64,000 nucleotides of DNA, taken from assembly GCA_965651265.1 (NCBI GenBank), contig CBFGRV010000015.1, positions 9,630 through 73,629 on the forward strand, written 5' to 3'. Position 1 is the stretch's first letter. Each line of letters starts with the position of its first letter. Shown here one piece after another: positions 26,199-36,800 of the stretch. Both the position numbers and the translations under genes were made by a program. The notes under the pieces were generated by a model. The model worked only from the letters and a program-made list of their open reading frames with translations. It had not been told where the DNA came from and did no database searches. Source of the DNA: CBFGRV01 sp965651265 (GTDB taxonomy: Bacteria; Bacteroidota; Rhodothermia; Rhodothermales; VXPQ01).

Positions 26199-26642
26199 AT
26201 GAAAGCGAACGAAATGCTCCGCACGCACCCGAACGGAGCGACCCATCTGGACTGGGCCGTCGTTGCGTCGACCATCGAGGACGCGATGAGCTGTGCACAG
26301 ACGTGCACCTCGTGTGCGGATGCGTGCCTGGCCGAGAAGATGGTGGCCGATCTGCGTCGATGCATCCGATTGAATCTCGATTGCGCCGACATTTGCCAGA
26401 CGACGGCGCGCGTTCTGTCACGGCGCACGGAGCCGGTCTGGGACGTGTTGCGGGCTCAGGTCGGCTCGTGCTTTCGCGTTTGCGGAGAATGCGCCGATGA
26501 GTGCGCCGCGCACGCCGACATGCACGAGCATTGTCGGGTCTGCGCCGAGGAGTGCCGCCGCTGCGAGGAGGCCTGCAGCCGCCTCTTGAAGGCCCTGGAG
26601 GAAGCCGCCATTTCGGCGCGCGCGGCCGCGCCTTCCGCCTGA
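26199..26642 (+). CDS. Four-helix-bundle copper storage protein (Csp-like, DUF326)
   Basis: 147 residues from MKANEML, chosen because AGGAGGGA precedes this ATG; an ATG-like start five codons earlier lacks a site. Sixteen Cys are arranged as C-x2-3-C pairs along the helices, for example SCAQTCTSCADAC, CADIC, CFRVCGECADEC and CRVCAEECRRCEEAC, the pattern of copper storage proteins in which the bundle core is lined with Cys that bind many Cu(I) ions. There is no signal peptide, so it is the cytosolic (Csp3-like) form. It is a single gene with no copper ATPase or chaperone alongside. Confidence 0.9.
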   Translation: MKANEMLRTHPNGATHLDWAVVASTIEDAMSCAQTCTSCADACLAEKMVADLRRCIRLNLDCADICQTTARVLSRRTEPVWDVLRAQVGSCFRVCGECADECAAHADMHEHCRVCAEECRRCEEACSRLLKALEEAAISARAAAPSA

Positions 26643-26676
26643 CGGTTCGGCCCGTATCGGGACAGGAATTGGTCTG

Positions 26677-26706
26677 TTGACATGGTCGGCTGCGGTCGTA
26701 CCTTGT
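26677..26706 (+). promoter_or_regulatory. Bacteroidota-type promoter for the ASPIC/UnbV lipoprotein gene
   Basis: TTGACA (26677-26682), 16-nt spacer, TACCTTGT (26699-26706): a full -35/-33 hexamer and a close match to TAnnTTTG. It lies 83 nt upstream of the GTG start used here. Confidence 0.55.
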
Positions 26707-26788
26707 ACGATCATGGACAAGTTGTCCCCGTTCGACGACCCCTTTCCCTTCGATCATCGACCCGCTGCGCAACAGACGTATTCGCCGG

Positions 26789-29700
26789 GTGCTACCCCCA
26801 CGGCAACGTGCTGCCGGTGGCTTGCCGGGAACCTGGCCGTTCCGATCCCGAGCCTCGATCGTCGCGCTCGCCGCATCCATCGGCCTGCTCTCGGCGTGCG
26901 GAAGGCACGAATCACGGCCGCTCTTCGAATCGGTCCCCGCTGCTGAGTCGGGGCTGACCTTTCGCAACGACATCCGAGACGGCGAAGGACTCAACGTCCT
27001 CGAGTATGAATACTTCTACAACGGCGGCGGCGTCGCAGCCGGCGACGTTAATGGCGACGGCCTGCCCGATCTTTACTTCACGGCGAACATTGGGCCCGAT
27101 GCCCTCTACCTGAACCGGGGGGACTTCCATTTTGAGGACGTCACGGGAGAGGCCGGCATCGAGCATACTCCCGGCTGGACCACGGGCGTGACCATGGCCG
27201 ACGTCAACGGCGACGGACATCTGGACATCTACATCTGCCGATCAGGGCGCGTGAGCGAGCCGCGGCGCCGGAATCTCCTCTACATCAATAACGGCTACGG
27301 CACGTTCACCGAGCAGGCCGCCAAATACGGGCTGGATGATCCCTCCTACTCCACCCACGCAACGTTTTTCGACTACGACCGAGACGGCGACCTCGACATG
27401 TTCCTCGTCAACCACGCCGTCGAACGCTTCAGCCGATTCGATCCGGACCTCATCAAGGGCCTCCGTGATCCGCTCGCCGGTGACAAACTCTATCGCAACG
27501 ATGGCGACCGCTTCGTCGACGTAACGGTAGAGGCCGGCATCTACGGCAACCCCATCGGGTTCGGATTGAGCGCCACGGCCGGCGATCTGAACAATGACGG
27601 CTGGCCCGACCTCTTCGTGGCCAATGATTACATCGAGGACGACTACCTCTACATCAACAATCGGGATGGGACCTTCCGCGAGGAGATCCGAGGCCGTTTT
27701 GCGCTCACGTCGTATTCGTCGATGGGCGCCGACATTGCCGACATCAACAACGACGGCCACCTGGATCTATACACGCTCGACATGATCCCGGAGGACCCGA
27801 TCCGAAAACGGCTCCTCCAGGGCCCTAACGACTATGCCCGATTCGAGCAGATGCTCGCCGAAGGCTACTTCGTGCAGGTTCAGCGCAACATGCTCCAGCT
27901 CAACAACGGCGACGGCTCGTTCAGTGAGATCGGGCAGCTCGCCGGAGTGGCGGAGACGGACTGGAGCTGGGCGGCGCTCTTCGCGGATTTCGATCTTGAC
28001 GGGCGCAAGGACCTGTTCGTCACGAACGGTTACCTGAGGGACTATACGGACCTCGACTTCCTGATGTCCGTGCTGCAGGATTCGATTCGCGTGGCGCGAT
28101 CGCTCCGCCGGCCCATCGATGCGGATGCCATCGTTCAGCTGATGCCCCAAACGTCCATCCCCAACTACATCTTTCGGAACGCGAACGGCCTTCTGTTTGA
28201 ACAGGCCGACTGGATTCTGCACGAGCCTTCGTTCTCGAACGGCGCCACGTATGCGGATCTCGATCTGGATGGAGATCTGGACCTGGTGGTCAATAACATC
28301 AATCGCGAACCTTTCCTCTATCGCAACACGGCGAGCGACGATTTGGAGAGGCGATACCTGCGGATTCGCCTGGAGGGGGACGAGCCAAACACGTTCGGGG
28401 TGGGCGCTCGTGTAGAGATTCGCGCTCTCGAGGACCGGTTCGTGCAGGAACTTCAGCCCAGCCGGGGCTACCTCTCGTCCGTGGAGCCGGTCCTCAGCTT
28501 CGGGCTGGGCCCGCACGATTCGGCGGACGTACTGGTGACCTGGCCGGATGGCCGACGACAGGAGGTGCGAGGTGTCGCCACCAATCAAAGCCTTACGCTC
28601 CGTCAGTCAGATGCCGGAGCCTCGGGACGGTGGCAGGCTGCCGGTAATGGCCTCGGCAATACGCCCGATGCCGGTATGGCGAGCCCGCCGGACGAATCGA
28701 CCATCGAGCCGTATTTCGTATTCGTGCCGGATCGGTTGGGCCTCGACTTCATCCACCAGGAGGACGATTTCGTGGACTTTCGCCGTGAGCCGTTGCTTCC
28801 GCACATGCATTCGCGCCTCGGTCCTCCGATCGCGTCGGCCGATGTGAACGGTGATCGCCTGGTGGACGTCTACGTAGGCGGCGCGGCCGGGCAGGCGGGA
28901 GCCCTTTACCTTCAGCAGGCCGACGGCTCGTTTCGACAACTCGCGACGGAGGCCTTCGAGGCCGATGCGCCTTTCGAGGACGTAGACGCGATCTTTTTCG
29001 ACGCCGATGGTGACGGTGACCCGGACCTTTACGTGGTGAGTGGAGGAAGCCACGCCCTCTCGGACGATGCGTACGTCGACCGGCTTTACTTCAACGAGGG
29101 ATTCGGTCGATTCGTCTCTTCCGATCGACTTCCTCCGGTTGCGGCGAGCGGCGGCGCCGTCGCGGCGTACGATTTCGATGGGGACGGCGACATCGACCTG
29201 TTCGTCGGGGGTCGCGTCACACCCGGCCGCTATCCGGAGGCTCCGCGCAGTTTTCTGCTCGAGAACAAGGGCGGCCGGTTCGTCGACGTCACGCCCGACG
29301 AGCTCAAGGCGCCCGGAATGGTTACCTCCGCCATCTGGGTAGACGTGCACCCGGGCTACGAGGGCAACGAGCTCGTGCTGGCCGGCGTTTGGATGCCGAT
29401 CCGCATCTTCCATGTAGGATCGGATGCGGGGGATGGAGTCGCGGCCCGGGCCCTTGAACTGACCGAACGCATGGGTCTTGAGCACACGGCCGGCTGGTGG
29501 AACATCGTCCGGGCTGCCGACCTCGACGGCGACGGCGACATCGACCTCGTCGCCGGGAATCGCGGGCTCAACCATTCGCTGAAGGCCACACCGCAGGAGC
29601 CTGTGTCGCTCATCTATGGCGACTTCGGCCGCGACGGCACCATCGACCCGATTCTTACCTATTCATGGAAAGGTGAGAGATATCCCGATCTCTGGCGTGA

Positions 29701-30259
29701 TGAGCTGCTCGATCAGATCCCGTCGCTGCGGCGACGATTTCCGGATTATCGATCGTATGCGGAGGCCACGCTGGAGGAGGTCCTGACACCGGATCAGCTG
29801 GGGGCGGCGGGTCGACTCGATGCCGAGGTTTTCGCCACGTCGATCTTCATGAACGACGGCGGCGGTCGCTTCGAGCGGATATCATTGCCGATCGAGGCGC
29901 AGTTCGCGCCGATCAACGCCATCGTGGTGCTCGACGTGAATCTCGACCAACGTCCCGATCTGATTCTGGCCGGCAACAACTTCGCGACGCGCGCGCAGTG
30001 GGGGCCGCAGTCGGCCGGTCACGGAACGCTGCTCATCAACCAGGGGAACGGATTCGCGTCGCTCTCGCCCACCGAGAGCGGATTCTATGCCGGCGGAGAC
30101 ATCCGCGCGATGGCCGCCGTGAATACATCACTGGGCACCCTGCTCGTCCTCACACAGAACAATTCCGGGGTTCTCACCTACGGAGTAAATTATAGAGCCA
30201 CCGATCCCGCGCTGGCCGCGGGTCGTGTCCCATCGCTGAATGGGGATCCCACCCCCTAA
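26789..30259 (+). CDS. VCBS/FG-GAP repeat lipoprotein with ASPIC/UnbV domain (CRTAC1-like)
   Basis: 1156 residues. An Arg-rich start leads to a hydrophobic stretch ending LLSAC (about residue 37), a lipoprotein box, so the protein is probably anchored in the outer membrane. Many VCBS/FG-GAP units follow, such as DVNGDGLPDLYF and DFDLDGRKDLF, covering about 70-450. An ASPIC/UnbV segment (about 520-610) with GVGARVEI and WPDGRRQEV comes next, then a second VCBS block (about 640-1130). Start is GTG with no clear Shine-Dalgarno; it is the only start that keeps the signal peptide. Such proteins often accompany SusC/SusD pairs, which fits this locus. Ligand unknown. Confidence 0.85.
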   Translation: MLPPRQRAAGGLPGTWPFRSRASIVALAASIGLLSACGRHESRPLFESVPAAESGLTFRNDIRDGEGLNVLEYEYFYNGGGVAAGDVNGDGLPDLYFTANIGPDALYLNRGDFHFEDVTGEAGIEHTPGWTTGVTMADVNGDGHLDIYICRSGRVSEPRRRNLLYINNGYGTFTEQAAKYGLDDPSYSTHATFFDYDRDGDLDMFLVNHAVERFSRFDPDLIKGLRDPLAGDKLYRNDGDRFVDVTVEAGIYGNPIGFGLSATAGDLNNDGWPDLFVANDYIEDDYLYINNRDGTFREEIRGRFALTSYSSMGADIADINNDGHLDLYTLDMIPEDPIRKRLLQGPNDYARFEQMLAEGYFVQVQRNMLQLNNGDGSFSEIGQLAGVAETDWSWAALFADFDLDGRKDLFVTNGYLRDYTDLDFLMSVLQDSIRVARSLRRPIDADAIVQLMPQTSIPNYIFRNANGLLFEQADWILHEPSFSNGATYADLDLDGDLDLVVNNINREPFLYRNTASDDLERRYLRIRLEGDEPNTFGVGARVEIRALEDRFVQELQPSRGYLSSVEPVLSFGLGPHDSADVLVTWPDGRRQEVRGVATNQSLTLRQSDAGASGRWQAAGNGLGNTPDAGMASPPDESTIEPYFVFVPDRLGLDFIHQEDDFVDFRREPLLPHMHSRLGPPIASADVNGDRLVDVYVGGAAGQAGALYLQQADGSFRQLATEAFEADAPFEDVDAIFFDADGDGDPDLYVVSGGSHALSDDAYVDRLYFNEGFGRFVSSDRLPPVAASGGAVAAYDFDGDGDIDLFVGGRVTPGRYPEAPRSFLLENKGGRFVDVTPDELKAPGMVTSAIWVDVHPGYEGNELVLAGVWMPIRIFHVGSDAGDGVAARALELTERMGLEHTAGWWNIVRAADLDGDGDIDLVAGNRGLNHSLKATPQEPVSLIYGDFGRDGTIDPILTYSWKGERYPDLWRDELLDQIPSLRRRFPDYRSYAEATLEEVLTPDQLGAAGRLDAEVFATSIFMNDGGGRFERISLPIEAQFAPINAIVVLDVNLDQRPDLILAGNNFATRAQWGPQSAGHGTLLINQGNGFASLSPTESGFYAGGDIRAMAAVNTSLGTLLVLTQNNSGVLTYGVNYRATDPALAAGRVPSLNGDPTP

Positions 30260-30280
30260 CTGAGCTCTGGAGGTGACGCC

Positions 30281-32203
30281 ATGCCGGTTGCACTCCGTCC
30301 GCCGCGCGCATCCGCGCGTCCATCATCGTCCCGAGCCCGGACGATACGAACGCTCGCAAAGGCACCCCTTGTCATTGTCGGACTGTTTCTCGTTCCGCAG
30401 TCCGCCGAGGTCCTTGCTTCGCACTCCTTTGCAGCCCAGGCGTCGCAAGCGTCGGCCGGCTCCGACGCGCACTTGGAGACCTCCCATCCCTACCCCGTAT
30501 CTCAAGACCCTGCGAGCGCGCTCGACGTGCTGGAAGCCGATCGTCTGATCCGCTCTATCTTCGCCTCGCAGGAAGAGAGTCGTTACGAGGAAGCCGTCCG
30601 TGCCTATGAAGATATCGTCCGTTCGCCTGGGGCAGGGCTAGATGAGGAGGTTGCTACGGTCCGTGGCCGACACTTCGGGGCCCTGATCACGGTTGCCACG
30701 GATGAAGCCGTTCGGGCGGCCGCCCGGCAGCTTCAGGCGGGGACAGGGGGCGCACCGTTGGCCGAGCAAATTCTCGTCTGGTGGAGGCGACAGGATCCGC
30801 TCCCGGGCACTCAGCAAAACGAGCGACTGGAGGAGCATTTGGCCCGCTACGTGTACGCCGTCGAGATGTATGGCGACGAAGGCGATCGGCGAGGATACGA
30901 CGATCGCGGAGAGGTACTCATTCGACTTGGTCCGCCAGTCGAACGCTTTACACTCGAGATTCCGAGCATTTCACGAGCCTTCGACTTCCAGGATGTCGCA
31001 TACGTACCGAAACTGCCCGACAATGAGGTCTGGTTGTATCCAAACGTGCATGACGAGGCCTACTACTTTTTCATGCGTTCCTCGCGCCGGGGTGGATACA
31101 CCCTGAGCCTGCCTTCCGAGGTCTTCCCCCGTCGTATGCTGACGGGACACGATTCACGGAACCGGCGTGGGCGGGCGCAGGCCGAGGTTGCCCTGAGCGT
31201 GTTGGAAGGGACGTACGCGCAACTCGCGCTCGCTCATCCGTTCTTCGGCTCCATCTACGATCAGATCTCGAACTATTTTGGGCGACCGCCCGGCGGCAGG
31301 GACGACACGGGTCGATTCATTCAGGATGCATTGGCCCATGCAAACGCCCTGGAGTCCGAATCGCAGGGTCGGCGGGATCGGCTTGTGCCGGTATCGGTGT
31401 CAAATACGCGTGGCATCACCGAGGATCTGCCCGTGGACGTACGGTGGGCCCGTTTTTTGGATGACGATGGGACCACACGAACGGAGATCTTCTGGAGCCT
31501 GGACGGGCGGCGCCTCCCTCCATCCAACAGGCTTCGCCAGGCCCTCGAGAAAGATGGGTACACTCCCTCTAACGCCTATCTAATCACATTCGCGGCCGCT
31601 CGGCAGACGCCCGACTATCAGACGCGCGATATCGAGATGCGACACTTTCGCATCCGCCCACCGGCTGATCGTCCGCTTGACACGCAATTGCTGGTGCTCA
31701 CCGGAGACACGGGCCGATATCATGTCGGCCTGCAATGGAACGAGTACTGGACGACGGATTTCGGAGGCGATTCCGTGGATGTCGGCGCGCTCCTGAAGAT
31801 CGGAACCGTGCGTATCGATTCACTTGAGGCGCTGCACGGCGCTGGACGGCGACTTGAGGCGAGTGATCTGAAGCCCGTTTATCCCGGCAACGCGACGGCA
31901 TACCCTCACGCGACTATCGATGTCGCCGCTCCTCCCGATCTCGTATTCGAGCTCTATAATCTACAGTACGGCCCCGACGATCAGACCCACTACTCCATCG
32001 AGTACATCGTGTCGAGGGCAGGGGATCGAGTGGCGACGCGCGTCGAATCCCAGCACAGTGGGGCCGAGCGAAGCACCAAAGAGCGAATTGCCATTGTACT
32101 CGGCGACGCTGAGGCGGGCGAGCAGATCCGCCTCAGCGTCCGAGCCACAGATGAGGTCACGGGAGAGGTCGTGGAGCGTACACTCCCCTTCCGGCTGCGA
32201 TAG
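30281..32203 (+). CDS. GWxTD domain-containing secreted protein
   Basis: 640 residues with an N-terminal signal-like hydrophobic segment (about 28-50) after an Arg-rich leader. Residues about 165-270 match the GWxTD domain pattern known from Rhodothermota, Acidobacteria and relatives: a W-x-RxDP start, then RVYA-type helix, GYDDRGEVLIRLGPP and an EVWLYP strand. The C-terminal half is beta-rich and unassigned. GGAGGTG lies 5 nt before the ATG, and the gene begins 22 nt after the ASPIC/UnbV gene, so they form an operon. No biochemical role is established for the domain. It converges on susD with a 5-nt gap. Confidence 0.8.
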   Translation: MPVALRPPRASARPSSSRARTIRTLAKAPLVIVGLFLVPQSAEVLASHSFAAQASQASAGSDAHLETSHPYPVSQDPASALDVLEADRLIRSIFASQEESRYEEAVRAYEDIVRSPGAGLDEEVATVRGRHFGALITVATDEAVRAAARQLQAGTGGAPLAEQILVWWRRQDPLPGTQQNERLEEHLARYVYAVEMYGDEGDRRGYDDRGEVLIRLGPPVERFTLEIPSISRAFDFQDVAYVPKLPDNEVWLYPNVHDEAYYFFMRSSRRGGYTLSLPSEVFPRRMLTGHDSRNRRGRAQAEVALSVLEGTYAQLALAHPFFGSIYDQISNYFGRPPGGRDDTGRFIQDALAHANALESESQGRRDRLVPVSVSNTRGITEDLPVDVRWARFLDDDGTTRTEIFWSLDGRRLPPSNRLRQALEKDGYTPSNAYLITFAAARQTPDYQTRDIEMRHFRIRPPADRPLDTQLLVLTGDTGRYHVGLQWNEYWTTDFGGDSVDVGALLKIGTVRIDSLEALHGAGRRLEASDLKPVYPGNATAYPHATIDVAAPPDLVFELYNLQYGPDDQTHYSIEYIVSRAGDRVATRVESQHSGAERSTKERIAIVLGDAEAGEQIRLSVRATDEVTGEVVERTLPFRLR

Positions 32204-32208
32204 AGCCG

Positions 32209-33780
32209 CTATTGATCCCACCAGACACGCGTCATCATCACGTCCGGTCCCTGACGTTGGATGGCCGCGTTGTAATTCTCAGGATTCAGGTTCGGCTCAG
32301 AGGACGGATACCGTAGGCGACGAGGAATCTGTCCACCGGTCGGATTTCCGGGGTAGTTCACGGGTGTGAGATCGGGAAATCCTGTTCGGCGGTAGTTCGC
32401 CCATGCCTCGTAGCCGTTCAAGAAGGTTGCCACCCAGTACTGGGTGTTGACCTGCTCGAGGCCGTTCGCGGCATCGTAGGGATTCGCTGCAAGGTACGCA
32501 TCGATGGCGGCCGGCGGGATGGTGGCGGCGCCGCCATCATCGTAGAAAGCGAGCTGTTGCATCGCTGCGCGCACGCCGTTCGCGTAATGCGTCGCCGGAT
32601 CACCACCGTGCCATCCGCGAATCGCCGCCTCCGCGAGCATGAACTCCACCTCGGCGTACGTCTGGAAGAATGTGGGATCATGGAGATCACGGATGATGCG
32701 GTGCGGTTGCGCGAAGCTCCCGTAGAAGCCAAGATCCGGGTCATACGCTGGATGGTCCTGAACCGTCGTCGCATCCGTTTCAGGCGGCCATCCGAATAGA
32801 TCGTCGGGGTTCGTCGACACGATGGCAGCATCTGCGGAGTTGGCCGGGCCGTCATAGAGGGCGCCCAAAATCGGAAGCCTCGGATCGTTCGTCTCCTTCA
32901 GGTAGTCGACGAAAGCCTCCAACAGCATAGGCTGATCGGTCGCGAAGACATCGGAGTTCCCGTTCGAGCTCAGCCCGTTCGGCCCGGTATCCGGGCCCTC
33001 GGCGTGCTCGATCATCGCGATGTCCTCGTTGCTCTGCATCACGCCGCCCGCGATGGCCGTCTGCACCCAGTTTTGCGCTGCCCCTGCATCGACCTTCACG
33101 AGTCGAAGCCCCAGCCGCAGCATGAGTGAGTAGCTGAATCGACGCCATCGTTCTACGTCGCCATCGTAGAGCAGATCACCCTGGAACGGAAGGGATGGAT
33201 CAAACTGTGCGGCGGCTTCTTGCAGTTCGTTGAGCATGTCGGGATAGATCTCCGACTGCGGATCGTAGGCCGGCGTGATGTCATCGTTAATGAAGCCAAG
33301 GCCGGCCTCGCTGTACGGAATGTCTCCGTAGACATCTGTAAGCCGATGGAAGGCGAAAACGCGCAGCACGCGCCCGGCCGCCACGTAGTTGGCTGCATTC
33401 GGATCATCCTGATTGTTTTCGATCAGATCCTGCAGCGTCTTGATGTACGCGCGGCGGCTGTCGCCTGCGCCGTTGTACGCTACACGCCAGAGGGCGCCCC
33501 ACCAGTCGTCACTTCCTTCGGCGTATTGCGCACCAGCCCACCACGTATTGGCAAGGTGCTGCACGAAGGCAGATGAGTAGATCATGTTGCCGCGCCACAT
33601 CTCATACCTGGTTCCAGCAATAGCGAGCTGGGCGGTGGGCAATAGGAACTGTGGTTGGATTTGGGTGGCTTGTGTCGGATTCACATTCAGCTCTTCAAAT
33701 CCGGAATCGCAGGCCGGCAGGAAGAGCACGACAATTAGAACGGCCGCTAAGGTGCTAAGGGACTTATTGAAATGAGTCAT
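32209..33780 (-). CDS. SusD/RagB-like outer-membrane lipoprotein
   Basis: SusD-type proteins are surface lipoproteins that cap a SusC transporter and capture glycans or peptides. The 523-residue product has a lipoprotein signal (LFLPAC, Cys about 24), the short DSGFEELNVNPT stretch typical just after the anchor, tetratricopeptide-like helices in the N-terminal half, and a C-terminal region with GRIPRRLRYPSSEPNLN near the end, matching the SusD-like_2 subgroup. It lies 62 nt downstream of susC on the same strand, the standard order. Substrate is not predictable from sequence alone. Confidence 0.93.
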   Translation of the reverse strand: MTHFNKSLSTLAAVLIVVLFLPACDSGFEELNVNPTQATQIQPQFLLPTAQLAIAGTRYEMWRGNMIYSSAFVQHLANTWWAGAQYAEGSDDWWGALWRVAYNGAGDSRRAYIKTLQDLIENNQDDPNAANYVAAGRVLRVFAFHRLTDVYGDIPYSEAGLGFINDDITPAYDPQSEIYPDMLNELQEAAAQFDPSLPFQGDLLYDGDVERWRRFSYSLMLRLGLRLVKVDAGAAQNWVQTAIAGGVMQSNEDIAMIEHAEGPDTGPNGLSSNGNSDVFATDQPMLLEAFVDYLKETNDPRLPILGALYDGPANSADAAIVSTNPDDLFGWPPETDATTVQDHPAYDPDLGFYGSFAQPHRIIRDLHDPTFFQTYAEVEFMLAEAAIRGWHGGDPATHYANGVRAAMQQLAFYDDGGAATIPPAAIDAYLAANPYDAANGLEQVNTQYWVATFLNGYEAWANYRRTGFPDLTPVNYPGNPTGGQIPRRLRYPSSEPNLNPENYNAAIQRQGPDVMMTRVWWDQ

Positions 33781-33842
33781 GGCCTTGGGCTCTCGATTTC
33801 TTCAGAAGGAAGCTGTGGGCGTGCTCAAAGCACTCGGCTCCG

Positions 33843-36800
33843 TCAGAGCCTGAAGTTCAAGTTGAAACCAATGCTCCTCGTCTGAGGAACACCGGCCCAC
33901 TCGAGGCCCTGGGCGTTCGTGTTGTTGTAGGTCGACTCGGGATCTACGTTCGGGACCTTGCTGTGGATGAGCCACAAGTTCCGCCCAACGAGCGAGACCT
34001 GCGCCAGCTGAATCGGAGAGCGTCCCAGCCATGAGTTGGGCACGCGGAAGCGCAGCTGCAACTCGCGCAGCTTGATGTAGCTGGCATCGTACACAAATTC
34101 CTCTGCGATGCGACTGGCGACCGCACCCCAGTAGGATTGTGGGTAGACCGCCGTGGTATTCGGCGTTCCCGGGCCGACAATCTCACCGGCTTCATTGGTA
34201 GGCGGATTCACGACACCGGGCGGCACCCAGCAGGGATTCTCCCAACCCACTTCCTCACACACATCACGTCCGGCGAGCGTGTTCTTGTGCAGACCCGCAC
34301 CGTACGCGATCTGGTTGGTGCCGGCATAGATTTCTCCACCCCAGCTAATGTCGATCAGAGCACTGAGCGTCACGTTCTTATAGCGGAACGTGTTCATGAT
34401 GCCACCCGTCCAGTCGGGCGTACCCACTCCGAGAACCTCGCGCGGCCCCTGCACGGGCAGGCCGGCCGCATCGAGCACGATGTTGCCTTCCGAGTCGCGC
34501 ACGTACGTCGTGCCCTTGATGGTGCTGTAAGGCTCACCGACCTCGGCAACGATCGACACCGTTTGACTCCGCGCTTGGTCGAGGCCCAGCTGGTCCAGGC
34601 CCTCGGTCAGCTCGACGACCTCATTCCGGTTCAGGCCGAGGTTGAAGTCCAGATCCCACCGAATGTCGCCGGTCAGGACGGGCGTCAGATTCAACAACGC
34701 CTCGACGCCTGTATTACGCATTTCACCGGCGTTGATGACCTTGGCACCGAAACCGGACGATTCCACGACGGTCGTGCTCAAGATCTGGTTCGTGCTGCTC
34801 TCGTCATACCAGGTGAAATCGAGGCCCACGCGATTGTTGAGGAATCGTACTTCGAAACCGGCCTCGACGCCGACACTCGACGACGGCTTGAGGGACGCCA
34901 GCGGAATCGAGTTCTGCCCCACATAGCCCAGCGGCCGCCCGTTGTGGGTGAAGGGCATCATGGCGTACGTCAGGCTCAGCTGGTAGGGCTCGGTGTCGCC
35001 ACCGACCTCGGCCCATGAAGCGCGCAGCTTTCCAAATGTCATCCACGACGGCATCGTAAAGGCATCGGAGAAGACGAAACTGCCGCTCACGGATGGGTAG
35101 AAGTACGAATTATTGTCACTCGGCAGTGTAGACGACCAGTCGTTTCGTGCCGTGACCGTGAGGAAGGCGTAGTCGCGGAAGGAGAACTCGGCCGAACCGT
35201 ACAGCGAGTTGATCCGCTTCGCCGAGTAACCGTAGTTCCCCGACGAGTTCGCGAGGTTCGTTATGGTATACAGCGTCGGGATGTTGAACGTATTGCCCGA
35301 AACCTGTAGTAGCTCAAACGTGCGATCCATCCTGTTTCCGCCGACGGTCGCGGAGAGACCGATATCGCTGCTGAGCGGTCGATTCGCGGCGAACAGGAAG
35401 TCCCAGTTCCGCTCCATCACAGTAACATCGCGTTCATTCATACTTCCCGCAGGCTCGAACGCCGTGCCATAGGGGACTATGTTGGTCAGGCGCGTATTGT
35501 ACCAGTCCTGACCCACGCGACCCTGCAGCGAAAGCCACGGCAGGAATTCGTACCTCAGAAGGCCGAATCCCATGAATCGGTGTTCTTTGTCCGTGGCGAT
35601 GAAACGCCTTGCCGCCCAGTACGGGTTCGTGGCGAACACATTGGTGCTGAACTGCAGCTCAGCCAACTCATTGTTGGGCCGATTCCCCGGCGCGAGGACC
35701 TGCGGATCCACGTTCGTGGGGAGCACGGCGATCGTGTAGTTCGGGTTGCCCGGTGAGTCCGATAGCCGCGTGCGATTGTCCACATCCTCGTGGACGTAAC
35801 TGATCCGCACGTCCGAGCTCAGCTTCTCGCCGAACTGAGAGGTGCCGCGGAGAGATACGTTGTATCGCTCCATTCCAGCACTTTCGACAATGCCTTTTGC
35901 GTCCAGATAGGATGCAGAAGCACGGAACGTCGTCCCGCCGATGCCACCCGTCAACGCAATGGAATTCGTTGCCTGAAGGCCGGTCTCATAGAACCGGTCG
36001 AGTTTGTTGTCGACGAGGGAGTACGGCCTCATTTCGCCATCGAACTGGATGACGGGCTCGCCGTCGAGTCTCGCGCCCCAGCTCTGGGCACCGGTCGCGA
36101 GCGCCTCGTCGAGGGTCGTCGGCTTGCGCCCCTGCGTTCCCTGACCGTACTCCGTCTGGTAGTCGTGATAGCCTACGAGCGCATCCTCGAAGGTCAGGTT
36201 GCTGTTGTACTCGATGCCGAGCGTGTTGCTGTAGCCACGCCCCGTCTTCGTCGTGATGAGAATGACACCGTTCTGCGCGCGCGTGCCGTAAAGCGCCGCC
36301 GCGGCAGGGCCCTTCAACACGGAAATGTTTTCGATGTCATCGGGATTGATTCCGGAGATTCCATCTCCTTCATCGACGCCGCCCCACATACCCGCCTGGC
36401 CCGTGGTCGAATTGTCGATGGGGATTCCATCCACCACATAGAGCGGCTGGTTGCTCCCCTGCAGCGAGTTGTTGCCGCGGATCACCACGCGGCTCGATCC
36501 GGACGGACCCGTCGCCGGCTTGCTGACTACGACGCCCGCGATCTTTCCGGCCAGCGCATTCGCAATGTTCGGCTCTCGTGCCTCTCGCAGCGATTCACCG
36601 CTCACCTTCGAAACCGAATATCCGAGCGCTCGCTGCTGTCTTTCGATGCCGAATGCCGTGACAACTACCTCCTCGAGTTGCCCGACATCTTCCTCGAGAA
36701 CGACGTCGATGACCTCACGGCCGTTGACGTCGATGGTCTGCGACAAAAAACCGATGAAGGATACGACGATCCGCGTATTCGGCCCTGACACTTCGAGGGT

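Noticed and set aside
35790..36788. 332-residue plus-strand ORF opposite susC
   Set aside because: Antisense to the conserved plug and barrel region of SusC; no recognisable protein features.
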